Shown: piece by piece, positions 20,552 through 29,704 of the stretch
Layout of the letters: every line of letters begins with the position of its first letter
Position numbering within the stretch: the first letter of the stretch is position 1
Assembly: GCF_002795305.1 (NCBI RefSeq)
Contig: NZ_PGGC01000013.1
Coordinates: forward strand, 1 to 64,000
Reading direction: 5' to 3'
Source of the DNA: Aeromonas cavernicola
GTDB lineage: Bacteria; Pseudomonadota; Gammaproteobacteria; Enterobacterales; Aeromonadaceae
DNA length: 64,000 nt
Translations under genes and position numbers: made by a program
Notes under the pieces: model-generated
The model's input: only the letters and a program-made list of their open reading frames with translations
Database searches by the model: none
Told to the model about the DNA's origin: nothing

Positions 20552-20664
20552 GGCGGTAGGTTATCAGGTTAGGCTTGCAATAATAAACAGGATCATTTCA
20601 AATAGGGCAACTATTGCCTTTATTGATGAGTCAATTAAGGCCTATTTACTGATTGGAGTTGGAG

Positions 20665-20991
20665 ATGAGTGACAAGATTGTTCAGCTGAGCGATGCCAGC
20701 TTCGAGGCCGATGTAATCAACGCCGATGGCGCGGTACTGGTCGACTTCTGGGCTGAATGGTGTGGTCCGTGCAAAATGATTGCCCCGATCCTCGACGAGG
20801 TCGCCCAAGAGTATGCTGGTCGCGTAACCGTAGCCAAACTGAACATCGATCATAACGCCGACACTCCGCCCAAGTACGGCATTCGTGGTATTCCAACCCT
20901 CTTGTTGTTCAAAAATGGCGAAGTGGCCGCGACTAAGGTTGGCGCCCTGTCCAAAACCCAACTGAAAGACTTTTTGGACGGTAATTTGTAA
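20665..20991 (+). CDS. trxA: Thioredoxin 1
   Basis: A 108-residue cytoplasmic disulfide reductase. The active site WCGPCK has redox cysteines at 33 and 36; FWAEWCGP and the cis-proline loop [11 protein letters not shown] are standard. The ATG at 20665 has GGAG about 6 bases upstream; the frame could start at a TTG four codons earlier, but the family begins MSDKI. It is divergent from rhlB and upstream of rho, with a terminator between. Confidence 0.97.
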   Translation: MSDKIVQLSDASFEADVINADGAVLVDFWAEWCGPCKMIAPILDEVAQEYAGRVTVAKLNIDHNADTPPKYGIRGIPTLLLFKNGEVAATKVGALSKTQLKDFLDGNL

Positions 20992-21000
20992 TGATTTAAA

Positions 21001-21035
21001 AGGAGCGCATTGCAATAATGCGCTCCTTCGGTTTT
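21001..21035 (+). terminator. Terminator of trxA
   Basis: An 11-bp stem AGGAGCGCATT (21001-21011) with AATGCGCTCCT (21017-21027), then TCGGTTTTA. It makes the trxA transcript separate from rho, apart from read-through. Confidence 0.8.
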
Positions 21036-21118
21036 ATCACCTAGACGCTCATCCCGATTGGTGCTAACTTATTGCTCGTTTGCTAACCTTTTTGCCTGAC
21101 TTTTTGCTTAGCAATCAC

Positions 21119-21202
21119 ATGGGCAATCCAAATCTGATCAGCATCAATCCAGCAGACTGTCTCCTCATTTCAATCCTTGCTTACAGACTTTCACCACTAT
21201 GA
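21119..21202 (+). CDS. Candidate rho leader ORF (27 codons) overlapping the rho start
   Basis: ATG GGC AAT CCA (21119) opens a 27-residue frame, [14 protein letters not shown] then [13 protein letters not shown], that ends in TGA at 21200-21202. That stop overlaps the rho ATG by four bases (ATGA). No convincing ribosome-binding site precedes either this ORF or rho itself. E. coli has a short rhoL ORF in the same place, so translational coupling or leader control of rho is plausible, but chance cannot be excluded. Confidence 0.4.
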   Translation: MGNPNLISINPADCLLISILAYRLSPL

Positions 21203-22464
21203 ATCTGACTGAATTAAAGAACACTCCTGTGTCTGAGCTGGTCAAGCTCGGCGAATCCATGGGGTTGGAAAATCTGGCTCGGGCGCACAAGAAAGATATT
21301 ATCTTTGCAATCCTTAAGGCGCACGCCAAGGGTGGTGAGGATATATTTGGCGACGGTGTGCTGGAAATTCTGACCGATGGTTTCGGCTTTCTGCGTAGTG
21401 CAGACGGCTCTTACTTGGCAGGTCCAGATGACATTTATGTCTCCCCAAGCCAAATTCGCCGTTTCAATCTACGCACCGGCGATACCATCTCAGGCAAGAT
21501 CCGGCCGCCCAAAGAGGGCGAGCGCTATTTCGCGCTGCTCAAGGTCAACGATGTCAACTACGACCGTCCGGAAAACTCCCGCAATAAGATCCTGTTTGAA
21601 AACCTTACCCCCCTGCACGCCAACGAGCGTCTGCGTATGGAACGGGGTAACGGCTCTACCGAAGATATCACCGCTCGGGTTCTGGACCTGGCTTCCCCCA
21701 TCGGTAAAGGCCAGCGTGGCCTGATCGTGGCGCCGCCCAAGGCCGGTAAGACCATGCTGCTGCAGAACATCGCCCAGAGCATCGCCTACAACCACCCAGA
21801 CTGTGAACTGATCGTTCTGCTGATCGACGAGCGTCCGGAAGAAGTGACCGAGATGCAGCGCATGGTGAAAGGGGAAGTGATCGCTTCCACCTTCGACGAG
21901 CCAGCTTCCCGTCACGTTCAGGTTGCCGAAATGGTGATCGAGAAGGCCAAGCGTCTGGTCGAGCACAAGAAAGACGTGGTGATCCTGCTGGACTCCATCA
22001 CCCGTCTGGCTCGCGCCTACAACACCGTCATCCCCTCATCCGGCAAGGTTCTGACCGGTGGTGTGGACGCCAACGCCCTGCACCGTCCCAAGCGCTTCTT
22101 CGGCGCCGCGCGTAATGTTGAGGAGGGCGGCAGCCTGACCATCATCGCCACCGCGCTGATCGATACCGGTTCCAAGATGGACGAGGTTATCTACGAAGAG
22201 TTCAAGGGTACCGGCAACATGGAACTGCACCTCTCGCGCAAAATTGCCGAGAAGCGCGTCTATCCTGCTATCGACATAACCCGCTCCGGCACCCGTAAGG
22301 AAGAGCTGCTCACCACCGGCGACGAGCTGCAGAAGATGTGGATCCTGCGCAAGATTGTTCACCCGATGGGTGAGATCGACGGCATCGAGTTCCTCATCGA
22401 CAAGCTGGCGATGACCAAGACCAACGACGAGTTCTTCGACGCCATGCGGCGCCAGCAGAAGTAA
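21199..22464 (+). CDS. rho: Transcription termination factor Rho
   Basis: A 421-residue hexameric RNA-dependent ATPase. The N-terminal Rho_N helical part ([20 protein letters not shown]) is followed by the cold-shock-like RNA-binding domain ([28 protein letters not shown]) and the RecA-like motor with Walker [10 protein letters not shown] (about residues 177-185), Walker [10 protein letters not shown] loop and R loop. The length and sequence match E. coli Rho (419). No ribosome-binding purine tract is seen just before the ATG. E. coli rho is autoregulated by termination in its leader; the 170-base gap after trxA could serve the same purpose. Confidence 0.98.
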   Translation: MNLTELKNTPVSELVKLGESMGLENLARAHKKDIIFAILKAHAKGGEDIFGDGVLEILTDGFGFLRSADGSYLAGPDDIYVSPSQIRRFNLRTGDTISGKIRPPKEGERYFALLKVNDVNYDRPENSRNKILFENLTPLHANERLRMERGNGSTEDITARVLDLASPIGKGQRGLIVAPPKAGKTMLLQNIAQSIAYNHPDCELIVLLIDERPEEVTEMQRMVKGEVIASTFDEPASRHVQVAEMVIEKAKRLVEHKKDVVILLDSITRLARAYNTVIPSSGKVLTGGVDANALHRPKRFFGAARNVEEGGSLTIIATALIDTGSKMDEVIYEEFKGTGNMELHLSRKIAEKRVYPAIDITRSGTRKEELLTTGDELQKMWILRKIVHPMGEIDGIEFLIDKLAMTKTNDEFFDAMRRQQK

Positions 22465-22483
22465 GTCCGGTCAGAAAATGACG

Positions 22484-22509
22484 AAACCGCGGCCCTGGTC
22501 GCGGTTTTT
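22484..22509 (+). terminator. Terminator of rho
   Basis: An 8-bp stem AAACCGCG (22484-22491) with CGCGGTTT (22500-22507), followed by TTTTTC. Confidence 0.75.
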
Positions 22510-22664
22510 CATTTGGCTAGCTGACCTCCCCTACCTCATTGCTATGTATCAGCACTCTCACTTGCTTGCCCCTGATGACCTCACGCATCTGTTCCAATCC
22601 AGATACACCTGCAAGGGCGCCAAGGTTATAATGCAACATCTCCTCCACCCTGTTGGGAACGTGC

Positions 22665-24134
22665 ATGAAATACAAGGATTTGCGTGATTTCATCGCGCAG
22701 CTGGAACAACGCGGACAACTCAAGCGCATCAGCCGCGAGATCGATCCCTATCTGGAGATGACCGAGATAAGCGATCGCACCCTGCGGGCCGGTGGCCCAG
22801 CTCTGCTGTTCGAAAATCCCAAAGGCTACACCATGCCAGTGCTGACCAACCTGTTCGGCACCCCAGATCGGGTGGCCATGGGCATGGGCCAGCCCGATGT
22901 GAGTGCCCTGCGTCAAGTCGGCACTTGGCTCTCCTATCTCAAGGAACCCGAGCCACCCAAGGGATTCAAGGAGCTGATGGAGAAGCTGCCGATCTTCAAG
23001 CAGGTGCTCAACATGCCGACCAAGCGCCTCTCTTCCGCCCCCTGCCAGCAGGTGGTGCAAGAGGGGGATGCGGTTGATCTCGACCAGATCCCGATCCAGC
23101 ACTGCTGGCCTGGCGATGTAGCGCCGCTGGTCACCTGGGGTCTCACCATCACCCGTGGCCCCTACAAGAAGCGGCAGAACCTCGGCATCTATCGCCAGCA
23201 GAAGATCGCCAAAAATAAGCTGATCATGCGCTGGCTTGATCACCGCGGCGGTGCCATCGATTTTCGCGAGTGGCAGGAGGCCCATCCCGGTGAGCGATTC
23301 CCGGTAGTGGTGGCACTCGGCGCCGATCCGGCGACCATTCTCGGCGCAGTAACACCCGTGCCGGACACCCTCTCCGAATATGCCTTTGCCGGTCTGCTGC
23401 GCGGCAGCCGTACCGAGGTGATCAAGGCCATCAGCTGCGATTTAGAGGTGCCAGCCAGCGCCGAAATCGTGCTGGAAGGCTATCTGGAGCCGGGTGAAAT
23501 GGCGCCGGAAGGGCCTTACGGCGATCACACTGGTTACTACAACGAGGTGGATGAGTTCCCGGTCTTTACCATCACTCACCTCACCAAGCGGCGCGATGCC
23601 ATCTATCACAGCACCTACACTGGCCGGCCGCCCGATGAACCGGCGGTGCTGGGTCTGGCGCTGAACGAGGTGTTCGTGCCGCTGCTGCAGAAGCAGTTCC
23701 CCGAGATTGTGGACTTCTATCTGCCGCCGGAAGGGTGCTCCTACCGGATGGCGGTGGTGACCATCAAAAAACGCTACCCGGGCCATGCCAAGCGGGTGAT
23801 GCTGGGGGTCTGGTCCTTCCTGCGCCAGTTCATGTACACCAAATTTGTGATCGTCTGCGATGACGACATCAACGCCCGTGACTGGAACGATGTGATCTGG
23901 GCAATCACCACTCGGATGGACCCAGCGCGCGACACGACCCTGATCGAGCACACCCCCATCGACTACCTCGACTTTGCCTCACCGGTCTCTGGGTTGGGCT
24001 CTAAGATGGGGCTAGATGCCACCAATAAGTGGCCGGGAGAGACCAACCGGGAGTGGGGACAGCCCATCGTGCAAGATGCTGCGGTGAAGCAGAAGGTCGA
24101 TGCCATCTGGGATGAGCTCAATATCCTCGGATGA
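22665..24134 (+). CDS. ubiD: 3-octaprenyl-4-hydroxybenzoate carboxy-lyase UbiD
   Basis: A 489-residue prenyl-FMN-dependent decarboxylase in ubiquinone synthesis; it needs the cofactor made by UbiX (not here). The N-terminus [20 protein letters not shown] is family-specific, and the characteristic blocks [11 protein letters not shown] (about 281-291), GRPPDEPA and the MDPARDT region are present. The start is the ATG at 22665 with GGGA about 7 bases upstream. ubiD-fre order matches E. coli. Confidence 0.96.
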   Translation: MKYKDLRDFIAQLEQRGQLKRISREIDPYLEMTEISDRTLRAGGPALLFENPKGYTMPVLTNLFGTPDRVAMGMGQPDVSALRQVGTWLSYLKEPEPPKGFKELMEKLPIFKQVLNMPTKRLSSAPCQQVVQEGDAVDLDQIPIQHCWPGDVAPLVTWGLTITRGPYKKRQNLGIYRQQKIAKNKLIMRWLDHRGGAIDFREWQEAHPGERFPVVVALGADPATILGAVTPVPDTLSEYAFAGLLRGSRTEVIKAISCDLEVPASAEIVLEGYLEPGEMAPEGPYGDHTGYYNEVDEFPVFTITHLTKRRDAIYHSTYTGRPPDEPAVLGLALNEVFVPLLQKQFPEIVDFYLPPEGCSYRMAVVTIKKRYPGHAKRVMLGVWSFLRQFMYTKFVIVCDDDINARDWNDVIWAITTRMDPARDTTLIEHTPIDYLDFASPVSGLGSKMGLDATNKWPGETNREWGQPIVQDAAVKQKVDAIWDELNILG

Positions 24135-24280
24135 GGCAAACATGACAGCTTTGCTGCAAAAAGTGATGCGATCCGCACTGATTTGAGTATTCTCGACTGA
24201 CGGGGCCAGGGCTGCTGGTCGTCACTCCATAGTGAAACAATGAGCGAAGCGGGCCACGCGAGCCCGCCACAAGGATAAGC

Positions 24281-24979
24281 ATGCAACGTATCAAATGCCG
24301 CGTAGAGGAACTGCGCGAATATGTCGACACCATCTGGCATGTGGCCCTCACCCCACAGCAAGCCGTGCAATTTAAACCCGGCCAGTATCTGCTGGTGGTG
24401 ATGAGCGATTCGGACAAGCGCCCCTTCTCCATCGCCAACTCGCCGACCCGCCCGGGCGTGCTAGAGCTGCAAATTGGTGCCACTCCCGAGAATGCCTACG
24501 CAGGTCAGGTGCTGGCGCGGATGCGCGAGCAGGGCGAGATCGAGGTCGAATTGCCGGCGGGCAAGGCGTTCCTGCGGGATGAATCCCCCCGTCCGCTGAT
24601 CCTGATGGCGGGCGGCACCGGCTTCTCTTACGCCCGCTCCATGCTGGAATACCTGATCGACACAGGCAGTAAGCGCCCGGTGTTCTTCTACTGGGGCGTG
24701 CGTCAGGCTCACTGGCTTTATGAGCTGGAGCAGATGCAGCAGTGGGAGCGTGACTATGCGCCGCTCACCTTTATTCCTGTGGTGCAGGAGCCGGAGGCTG
24801 ACTGGACCGGCAAGAGCGGACTGGTGCACAAAGCGATCATGGATGATTTCACCAGCCTCTACGACTACGACATCTACGTCGCCGGTCGCTTTGAGATGGC
24901 GGGGGCCGCACGGGAAGAGTTCAAGATCCTCGGCGCCGAGCCGGAGCGGATCTTTGGTGACGCCTACGATTTTATCTAG
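24281..24979 (+). CDS. fre: NAD(P)H-flavin reductase Fre
   Basis: A 232-residue soluble reductase making free FMNH2/FADH2 for iron reduction, methionine sulfoxide and other uses. It is a ferredoxin-NADP reductase relative: the flavin motif RPFSIANSP is at about residues 47-55 and the nucleotide motif MAGGTGFSYARSML at about 108-121, with a WGVRQ... segment and a C-terminal FGDAYDFI. E. coli Fre has 233 residues. AAGGA lies 5 bases before the ATG. Confidence 0.95.
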   Translation: MQRIKCRVEELREYVDTIWHVALTPQQAVQFKPGQYLLVVMSDSDKRPFSIANSPTRPGVLELQIGATPENAYAGQVLARMREQGEIEVELPAGKAFLRDESPRPLILMAGGTGFSYARSMLEYLIDTGSKRPVFFYWGVRQAHWLYELEQMQQWERDYAPLTFIPVVQEPEADWTGKSGLVHKAIMDDFTSLYDYDIYVAGRFEMAGAAREEFKILGAEPERIFGDAYDFI

Positions 24980-25061
24980 TCAGGCCGACGTTCTCCCATT
25001 GGTGCCGCACAGCCTGTGACTATTTGCCGCGACAATCCCCGTCTCTCTCTATCTCACTCAA

Positions 25062-25097
25062 CCATGCCCGTCAGTTCGCCCTGACGGGCATGGTTGT
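25062..25097 (+). terminator. Terminator of ubiD-fre
   Basis: Perfect 13-bp stem CCATGCCCGTCAG (25062-25074) with its complement at 25081-25093, then TTGTTATT. Confidence 0.7.
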
Positions 25098-25264
25098 TAT
25101 TGGCTTTGCTCACCCTGTTCTGCTGGGACCTTGACTGCATACCACAGCAGCACTTAACACGTGATTATCAGGTAGCACCCGATAACCCCGCAGCTGACCC
25201 CCTCGCTATTCCACCAGCGCTGGGATGATAATGGCCAGCGGCAGGGAGGGGCCTCCTGAGCGGA

Positions 25265-25572
25265 GTGGTCTGGGTCAACGCGGTGAAGGGCCCCGAGTCT
25301 GGCACCCTCATTGCAGCACTTGGGATCGATGGCAGGCTGACTGCCGAGCGACGAGGGTCAGACTTACTCAGGCATCACGAAGCCGCTGTTTCACTCTCTC
25401 TGCGGTGCCCGCATACCCTATCACGGGTTGATGTGATGCAAATCTGGTATGCGCGCCCCAAGGCGGACCCCTGCGCCGCTGGGTGCGTCAGCAAATCCAT
25501 CAAGTTGCCGATGTACTAGCGACCGAATATGCCGAGCAGGCACAGAGCGAACAAGGCTCATCATCAACCTAG
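25265..25572 (+). pseudogene. Decayed C-terminal remnant of a LysR-type regulator
   Basis: In one frame the text reads RVDVMQIWYARPKADP, and at the same point in the next frame it continues QGGPLRRWVRQQIHQVADVL and on to a TAG at 25570-25572. Joined, this looks like the C-terminal end of a LysR regulator (a hydrophobic-VMQIW-H/YAR, then RRWVRQQI). The upstream part (VWVNAVKGPESGTLIAALGIDG) is in the first frame but is too short for an intact gene, and no helix-turn-helix is seen. I infer a truncated, frameshifted relic. The flanks from 24980 to 25693 hold nothing else I can name. Confidence 0.4.
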
Positions 25573-25693
25573 ATGGTAGATCGGCCGCCTCAGCCAACAC
25601 ACAGATAGAGGACCGATATCGTCAGTTCCCAGAGGTCTGAGATTCAACCAGCACGGTTCGTGAATTGTGTTAATACCAAACAAAGAGGTCATC

Positions 25694-26674
25694 ATGTTTA
25701 AGGCTCTGTTACTAGAAAACCAAGCGGGCAAAACTGTAGCCACCCTGACCCAGCTGGCCGAGAGCCAGTTGCCAGCAGGTGAGGTACGGGTATCGGTTGC
25801 GTATAGTTCCATCAACTACAAGGATGGGTTGGCGATCACCGGCAAGGGCAAGATCGTCCGTCAGTGGCCGCTGGTGCCCGGCATCGACTTCGCCGGCACC
25901 GTGCTCGAATCTGCCGACAGCCGCTATCAGGTGGGCGATAAGGTGGTGCTGACCGGCTGGGGCGTTGGAGAGAGCCATTGGGGCGGCATGGCCGAACAGG
26001 CGCGGGTCAAAGGGGACTGGTTGGTACCACTGCCTGCTGGGCTGGATGAGCGACAGGCAATGTGTATCGGCACTGCCGGTCTCACCGCCATGCTCTGCGT
26101 GTTGGCACTGGAAGAGGCCGGCATTACGCCGGAAAGCGGCGAGGTGCTGGTCACCGGCGCGGCCGGCGGTGTGGGCTCCACCTCGGTGGCGCTGTTGGCG
26201 GCGCTTGGCTACCAAGTGGCCGCGTTGACCGGTCGTCCACAAGAGCAGGGGGCCATGCTGACGGCGCTGGGTGCCAGCCGTATCGTGCCACGTAGTGAAC
26301 TACTGCAACCCGCCAAGCCGCTGGAGCAGCAGCAATGGGCCGCAGCCATCGACACCGTTGGTAGCCAAGTACTGGCCAAGCTGCTGGCCCAAATCAACTA
26401 TGGCGGCGCCGTGGCTGCTTGTGGGCTGGCGGGCGGTATTGATCTCCCTACCAGCGTGATGCCCTTCATTCTGCGCAATGTGCGGTTGCAAGGAGTTGAT
26501 TCGGTGATGTGTCCGCTGGCGCGTCGTCAGCTGGCGTGGCAGCGACTAGCGCAAGCTCTACCCGCCCATTTCTTTGCACTGGCGGTCACTGAGATTGGGC
26601 TAGAACAGGTCGTTTCAGCTGCTACTGCGATCACCGAGGGACAAGTGGCAGGACGAATTTTGGTTAAATTTTAA
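25694..26674 (+). CDS. acuI: Acrylyl-CoA reductase AcuI / YhdH (MDR family)
   Basis: A 326-residue zinc-free medium-chain dehydrogenase/reductase that reduces acryloyl-CoA to propionyl-CoA with NADPH and helps remove toxic acrylyl-CoA. The N-terminal GroES-like domain contains YSSINYKDGLAI and VPGIDFAGTV, and the Rossmann domain contains VTGAAGGVGSTSV (about 152-164). E. coli YhdH has 324 residues. The ATG at 25694 is preceded by AGAGG at 6 bases. A very small acidic gene follows. Confidence 0.9.
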   Translation: MFKALLLENQAGKTVATLTQLAESQLPAGEVRVSVAYSSINYKDGLAITGKGKIVRQWPLVPGIDFAGTVLESADSRYQVGDKVVLTGWGVGESHWGGMAEQARVKGDWLVPLPAGLDERQAMCIGTAGLTAMLCVLALEEAGITPESGEVLVTGAAGGVGSTSVALLAALGYQVAALTGRPQEQGAMLTALGASRIVPRSELLQPAKPLEQQQWAAAIDTVGSQVLAKLLAQINYGGAVAACGLAGGIDLPTSVMPFILRNVRLQGVDSVMCPLARRQLAWQRLAQALPAHFFALAVTEIGLEQVVSAATAITEGQVAGRILVKF

Positions 26675-26748
26675 TCTCATTTTGACTGGCAACGCCCATT
26701 TTTATGGATAGACTTTGAATGCAGGCGCACTATCCAAGGAGAATGAAA

Positions 26749-26871
26749 ATGGGTGGACACAAGCCGGATGACGAACTCGACGACGAGTGGGACTCGGAAT
26801 CCTGGGAAGATGAGCTGGATCAGTGGGAAGATGAGATTTGGCTAGATGACGAGCCGCTCGATGACCAATGA
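26749..26871 (+). CDS. Very acidic 40-residue protein
   Basis: ATG at 26749, with AAGGAG 7 bases before it, opens 40 codons ending in TGA at 26871. By my count it has 12 Asp and 8 Glu (half of all residues), four Trp, and one Lys, with Trp-acidic modules such as DEWDSES, WEDELDQ and WEDEIWLDD. No homologue is known to me. A stem-loop terminator follows within 20 bases. It starts about 75 bases after acuI and could be co-transcribed with it. An in-frame ATG two codons upstream (26743) abuts the Shine-Dalgarno and is less likely. Confidence 0.65.
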   Translation: MGGHKPDDELDDEWDSESWEDELDQWEDEIWLDDEPLDDQ

Positions 26872-26889
26872 ACAGCCAATTTATATGAA

Positions 26890-26913
26890 CAGGCGGGCCA
26901 TGTTGCCCGCCTG
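26890..26913 (+). terminator. Hairpin after the acidic small gene
   Basis: A 9-bp stem CAGGCGGGC (26890-26898) with its complement at 26905-26913 and a T-poor but A/T-rich tail ATTACTATTACTATT. Confidence 0.55.
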
Positions 26914-27200
26914 ATTACTATTACTATTATGATCGACGATTACGCGGCCCAGCAGACCCCCCTCTTGCTGGGCTGCTTTGTTATGGCCAGCTCCTTTATT
27001 GACCCTAAGACAACGCCGCCATTGATAGCTGATGGTTTGTTGGTGGTCGATAGCATCATCACTCATCCCTACACTGCCGCGCTCATAAGCTATCAGGATG
27101 CCGTGAACCGCTGAGGTAACCCATTAGGTGACAGGTCCTGCTTGTGATGGTGGCCGCACTGGAACAGAATAAATTACTCAAACGATACTCAAGGATGGCT
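26914..27200. other. Intergenic region with a second hairpin
   Basis: A second stem GCCCAGCA/TGCTGGGC (26947-26954 with 26966-26973) lies about 50 bases after the first and is followed by TGCTTTGTT. Short ORFs on both strands here have no ribosome-binding site, and I do not support them. The end nearest 27201 must hold the lipoprotein promoter. Confidence 0.4.
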
Positions 27201-27533
27201 ATGCGACTTTCCATGATGGTGCTGGTGGGACTGCTCGGAGGCTGCGCCTCCCACGGTGATCCCTGCGAGAAGGTATGGCGTGATGTGGGGGAAGCCGACG
27301 GCAAACTCGGATTGACGGCCGACCGAGTGGCCTTTCATCAGACGCAATGTGGCAATAAGGTGGATGCAGAGTTGTGGGAGCAGGGCCGCCAGCAGGGGCT
27401 GGCGTGGTATTGCCGCCCAGAGCACCTGTATTTAGCGGGGCGGACCGGCAGTGAATATCGCGGTGTATGCCCTAACGATGGGCAGGCTCGCAGGTTGCTT
27501 GAGCAAGGTCGCCAGAGCTGGGCAGATCAATAA
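27201..27533 (+). CDS. DUF2799-type lipoprotein
   Basis: A 110-residue predicted lipoprotein: MRLSMMVLVGLLGGCASHGD has a lipobox ending in Cys15. The body repeats short W/Y/Q segments (DVGEADGKLGLTADRV, ALYCRPEHLYLAGRTGSEYRGVCP) typical of DUF2799 proteins such as E. coli YfiL; function unknown. I chose the ATG at 27201, with AAGGA 5 bases upstream; a longer frame opens at a GTG at 27144. A short gene on the other strand follows. Confidence 0.75.
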   Translation: MRLSMMVLVGLLGGCASHGDPCEKVWRDVGEADGKLGLTADRVAFHQTQCGNKVDAELWEQGRQQGLAWYCRPEHLYLAGRTGSEYRGVCPNDGQARRLLEQGRQSWADQ

Positions 27534-27548
27534 CTCGCTGACCAGCCA

Positions 27549-27713
27549 TCACTCCTCTTTAAGCCGTAGTGGCTGACACAGGTAGTCTCTGTCGTTGGCA
27601 CTGCGGGCACATTTTCCGCAGACAAACTTGGGTTTACTCACGATTCTACGCAAAGACTTGAGATCACTGGGGATCTCGTGGCGGCGCCACTCACACAGGG
27701 TTTTGCTGCCCAT
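27549..27713 (-). CDS. Small Cys-rich conserved protein, possible zinc ribbon
   Basis: A 54-residue protein beginning MGSKTLCEWRRHEI with a CGKCAR pair (about residues 33-38) and a further Cys at LCQP. Four Cys in CX..CXXC..C spacing suggest a zinc-binding knuckle. The start at 27713 has AGAGGT 7 bases upstream; a longer frame to 27788 looks untranslated. I believe similar proteins occur in Vibrio and Shewanella, but I cannot verify that here. No function is known. Confidence 0.65.
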   Translation of the reverse strand: MGSKTLCEWRRHEIPSDLKSLRRIVSKPKFVCGKCARSANDRDYLCQPLRLKEE

Positions 27714-27820
27714 CTTGACTACCTCTACGACATGATGGGCGTATTGTAATCGATTTTCATTTCGAATAAAGCGGCAAATGCGCGTCACCGATCTTTACGC
27801 GAATCCTTACGTCTCGCAGG

Positions 27821-28255
27821 TCATTGATAGAGGAACTTGGTAAAAAAAAGCTCGCGAACGGCTTTCTTTCCCGTCTCACTGACCAGCAATTCATTGACCT
27901 TGGCCTCACACTCTTGACGCAGCTCTTCGCGGTTCACCAATGATTTGACCTGCTCGCCCTGTTTACTCCCGATTAAGCGGATAATGGCATCACGGATCAG
28001 CGGGTCATGCTGTTCCAATAACTTAAGGTCAGCCTCATTTTCAGCCATTAACTCGACGCTGACCCGCAGGTAACCCAAGGTTTTGTTATTGCTCAGATAG
28101 TTGGTAATGATGTCAGGATCGAGCGCATGGTAGGAAAAGCTCGGCTTGACCACCCCTTCGGCACCCTCTACGGCGGGTTCTTCCTCAGACGAGGCTTGTA
28201 CTTGCCATCCACCACAACTGAGTAGCAACAGCAGGAAAATTTTAAATATCTTCAT
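27821..28255 (-). CDS. FliL-like flagellar basal-body-associated protein
   Basis: A 144-residue exported protein (signal peptide MKIFKIFLLLLLSCGGWQVQA). The C-terminal 100 residues have the FliL pattern: NYL..NKTLGYLRVSVELM, ENEADLKLLEQHDPLIRDAIIRLI and the terminal VRELFFTKFLYQ. True FliL sits in flagellar operons and is anchored by a TM helix; this is a stand-alone paralogue with a cleavable or lipoprotein-like N-terminus, as seen in other gammaproteobacteria. No flagellar genes are nearby. Confidence 0.75.
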   Translation of the reverse strand: MKIFKIFLLLLLSCGGWQVQASSEEEPAVEGAEGVVKPSFSYHALDPDIITNYLSNNKTLGYLRVSVELMAENEADLKLLEQHDPLIRDAIIRLIGSKQGEQVKSLVNREELRQECEAKVNELLVSETGKKAVRELFFTKFLYQ

Positions 28256-28388
28256 ATAGATGACTCACATTTGCGGCAAAGAATTGAGACTGGATATCGC
28301 CATCAGGCCAGCCAAGGGCCACCGAGGTGGTCAATCAACATGGCGATATCACTATGTTCTGGCTGACTAAGCCGACCAATAGGGGTGC

Positions 28389-28898
28389 TTAGGGCTGCTT
28401 CACCCAGATCAATTTATCCGTGGCAAAACCTAATTTTTTTGCCTTGGCAACCACTGCATCGAGCTGCTTTTGGGGGGGATTCGGCTGACGAGAGAGAATC
28501 CATAAGTAATCGTGGTTATAACTGGTGACCAACGAGAGCTGATAGTCAGGATCAAGATCAATGACGTTATACCCGCCATAAAAAGGGCCGAAAAAGCTGA
28601 CTTTAAGCCGTGCCTCATCCGGTTTATCGACAAAATAGGCTTTTCCTTCAGCCTCACGCCAACTGCCATTGGCCTCTCTACCGCGGTTAACCACCTTAAC
28701 CCCGCCATCGTCGCGCAAACTATAGGTCGCACTAACCTGTTCCAACCCCCGCTCGAAGCTGTGATCAAGGCGGGCAATTTCATACCAAGTGCCGAGATAA
28801 CGCTCAAGCTGAAAGCCCGTGATGGGGCGCACGCCATCGGCAAGACCAGTACACGCTGTCAATAACAGTCCAGTGAGCAGACCAAGCAGTAAACGCAT
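28389..28898 (-). CDS. blc: Outer-membrane lipocalin Blc
   Basis: A 169-residue lipoprotein, cleaved before Cys16 (LLLTAC). The lipocalin signature LERYLGTWYEIARLD lies at about residues 31-45, and the second structurally conserved region SLVTSYNHDYLWILSR at about 122-137. Blc binds lysophospholipid and fatty acids in the outer membrane, usually under stress or in stationary phase. GAGGA lies upstream of the ATG. Confidence 0.93.
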   Translation of the reverse strand: MRLLLGLLTGLLLTACTGLADGVRPITGFQLERYLGTWYEIARLDHSFERGLEQVSATYSLRDDGGVKVVNRGREANGSWREAEGKAYFVDKPDEARLKVSFFGPFYGGYNVIDLDPDYQLSLVTSYNHDYLWILSRQPNPPQKQLDAVVAKAKKLGFATDKLIWVKQP

Positions 28899-29704
28899 CC
28901 TCTATTCCTCTTTATCAATGTCAATGTGGCTAGGTTAGCCCCTTCATAGACCGACCCGCGGGCGTGCTGCCCCTTCCATAACGGGCACAAGTGATCGCAC
29001 ACCCTTAGTACCATGGCTCGCCCGATACTCGGCCTCATGTTACCGATACCTTACCCGTTAACGTGCTGTAGGGTAAGTCAGCAAAGGGACACATCTCCAT
29101 TCATGCCCTCATCTCAACCGCAACGTTGTCCCCTCGACCATGGTGAACACCAGCAAGGCTCGCTTGTCCCCTAATTAGCATATTTATGGCATTCACGCTG
29201 ACGCCGTCAATGACTCATCAGACAATGTAAAGTGTGAAGCTGATTGCTCCCAAGCCCATTGTTTACTGGGGTAACGCTGTTAAATTGTTATAAAACGGTT
29301 ATTTTTTCGATTTTGGCCCAATATCTGTGATCTGGGCAGATTTTGTGAGAATAAAAAACGCTAAGATAGAACTTGGGCAAAACATTTTTTTTGACTGGTT
29401 GGATCACTTTTAGTAGCGGATTTGGCTGATTTAACTCTCTAATTTGGTTTGTTTTTTTAAATCCCTGCCGTTGACAGGCTGAATTCTGTGCACTGACTGC
29501 TGGTTGTGTGGTTGTAATAAAACTCCAAAATTTGATACTAATCACCCTCGCGCCTGAAAAGCAGGGCCTGACCATGACAGGAGGTTGAGGTAAAGCCGCC
29601 TTGTTTTCATTAAAAAGGCCCTTGGCCCACCGCTTGGGCATGTTTTGTTTCGCTAGAAATGCGACACTGGGAAGCGATTTTTTATTAACCATCAGGGAAT
29701 AGTC
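28899..29704. other. Long intergenic region between blc and pntA
   Basis: About 800 bases with no gene I can support. The half nearest pntA (29280-29540) is strongly A/T-rich and carries an FNR-like box at 29532-29545, and a weak GCCC/GGGC hairpin with a T-tract (about 29624-29650). It may hold the pntAB promoter and a long leader. Long frames on the minus strand crossing into pntA are shadows. Confidence 0.45.
29532..29545 (+). promoter_or_regulatory. FNR-like site upstream of pntA
   Basis: TTGATACTAATCAC matches the FNR consensus TTGATNNNNATCAA in 9 of 10 specified positions. It lies about 160 bases before the pntA start in the A/T-rich region. Anaerobic control of transhydrogenase is therefore possible but unproven. 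Confidence 0.35.

Noticed and set aside
26881-27114. Two overlapping ORFs of 61 codons on opposite strands
   Set aside because: They cover two hairpins and have no ribosome-binding sites.
29276-29304. ArcA-like GTTA repeats upstream of pntA
   Set aside because: GTTAAATTGTTA lacks the 11-base spacing of the ArcA direct repeats; probably A/T-rich chance.
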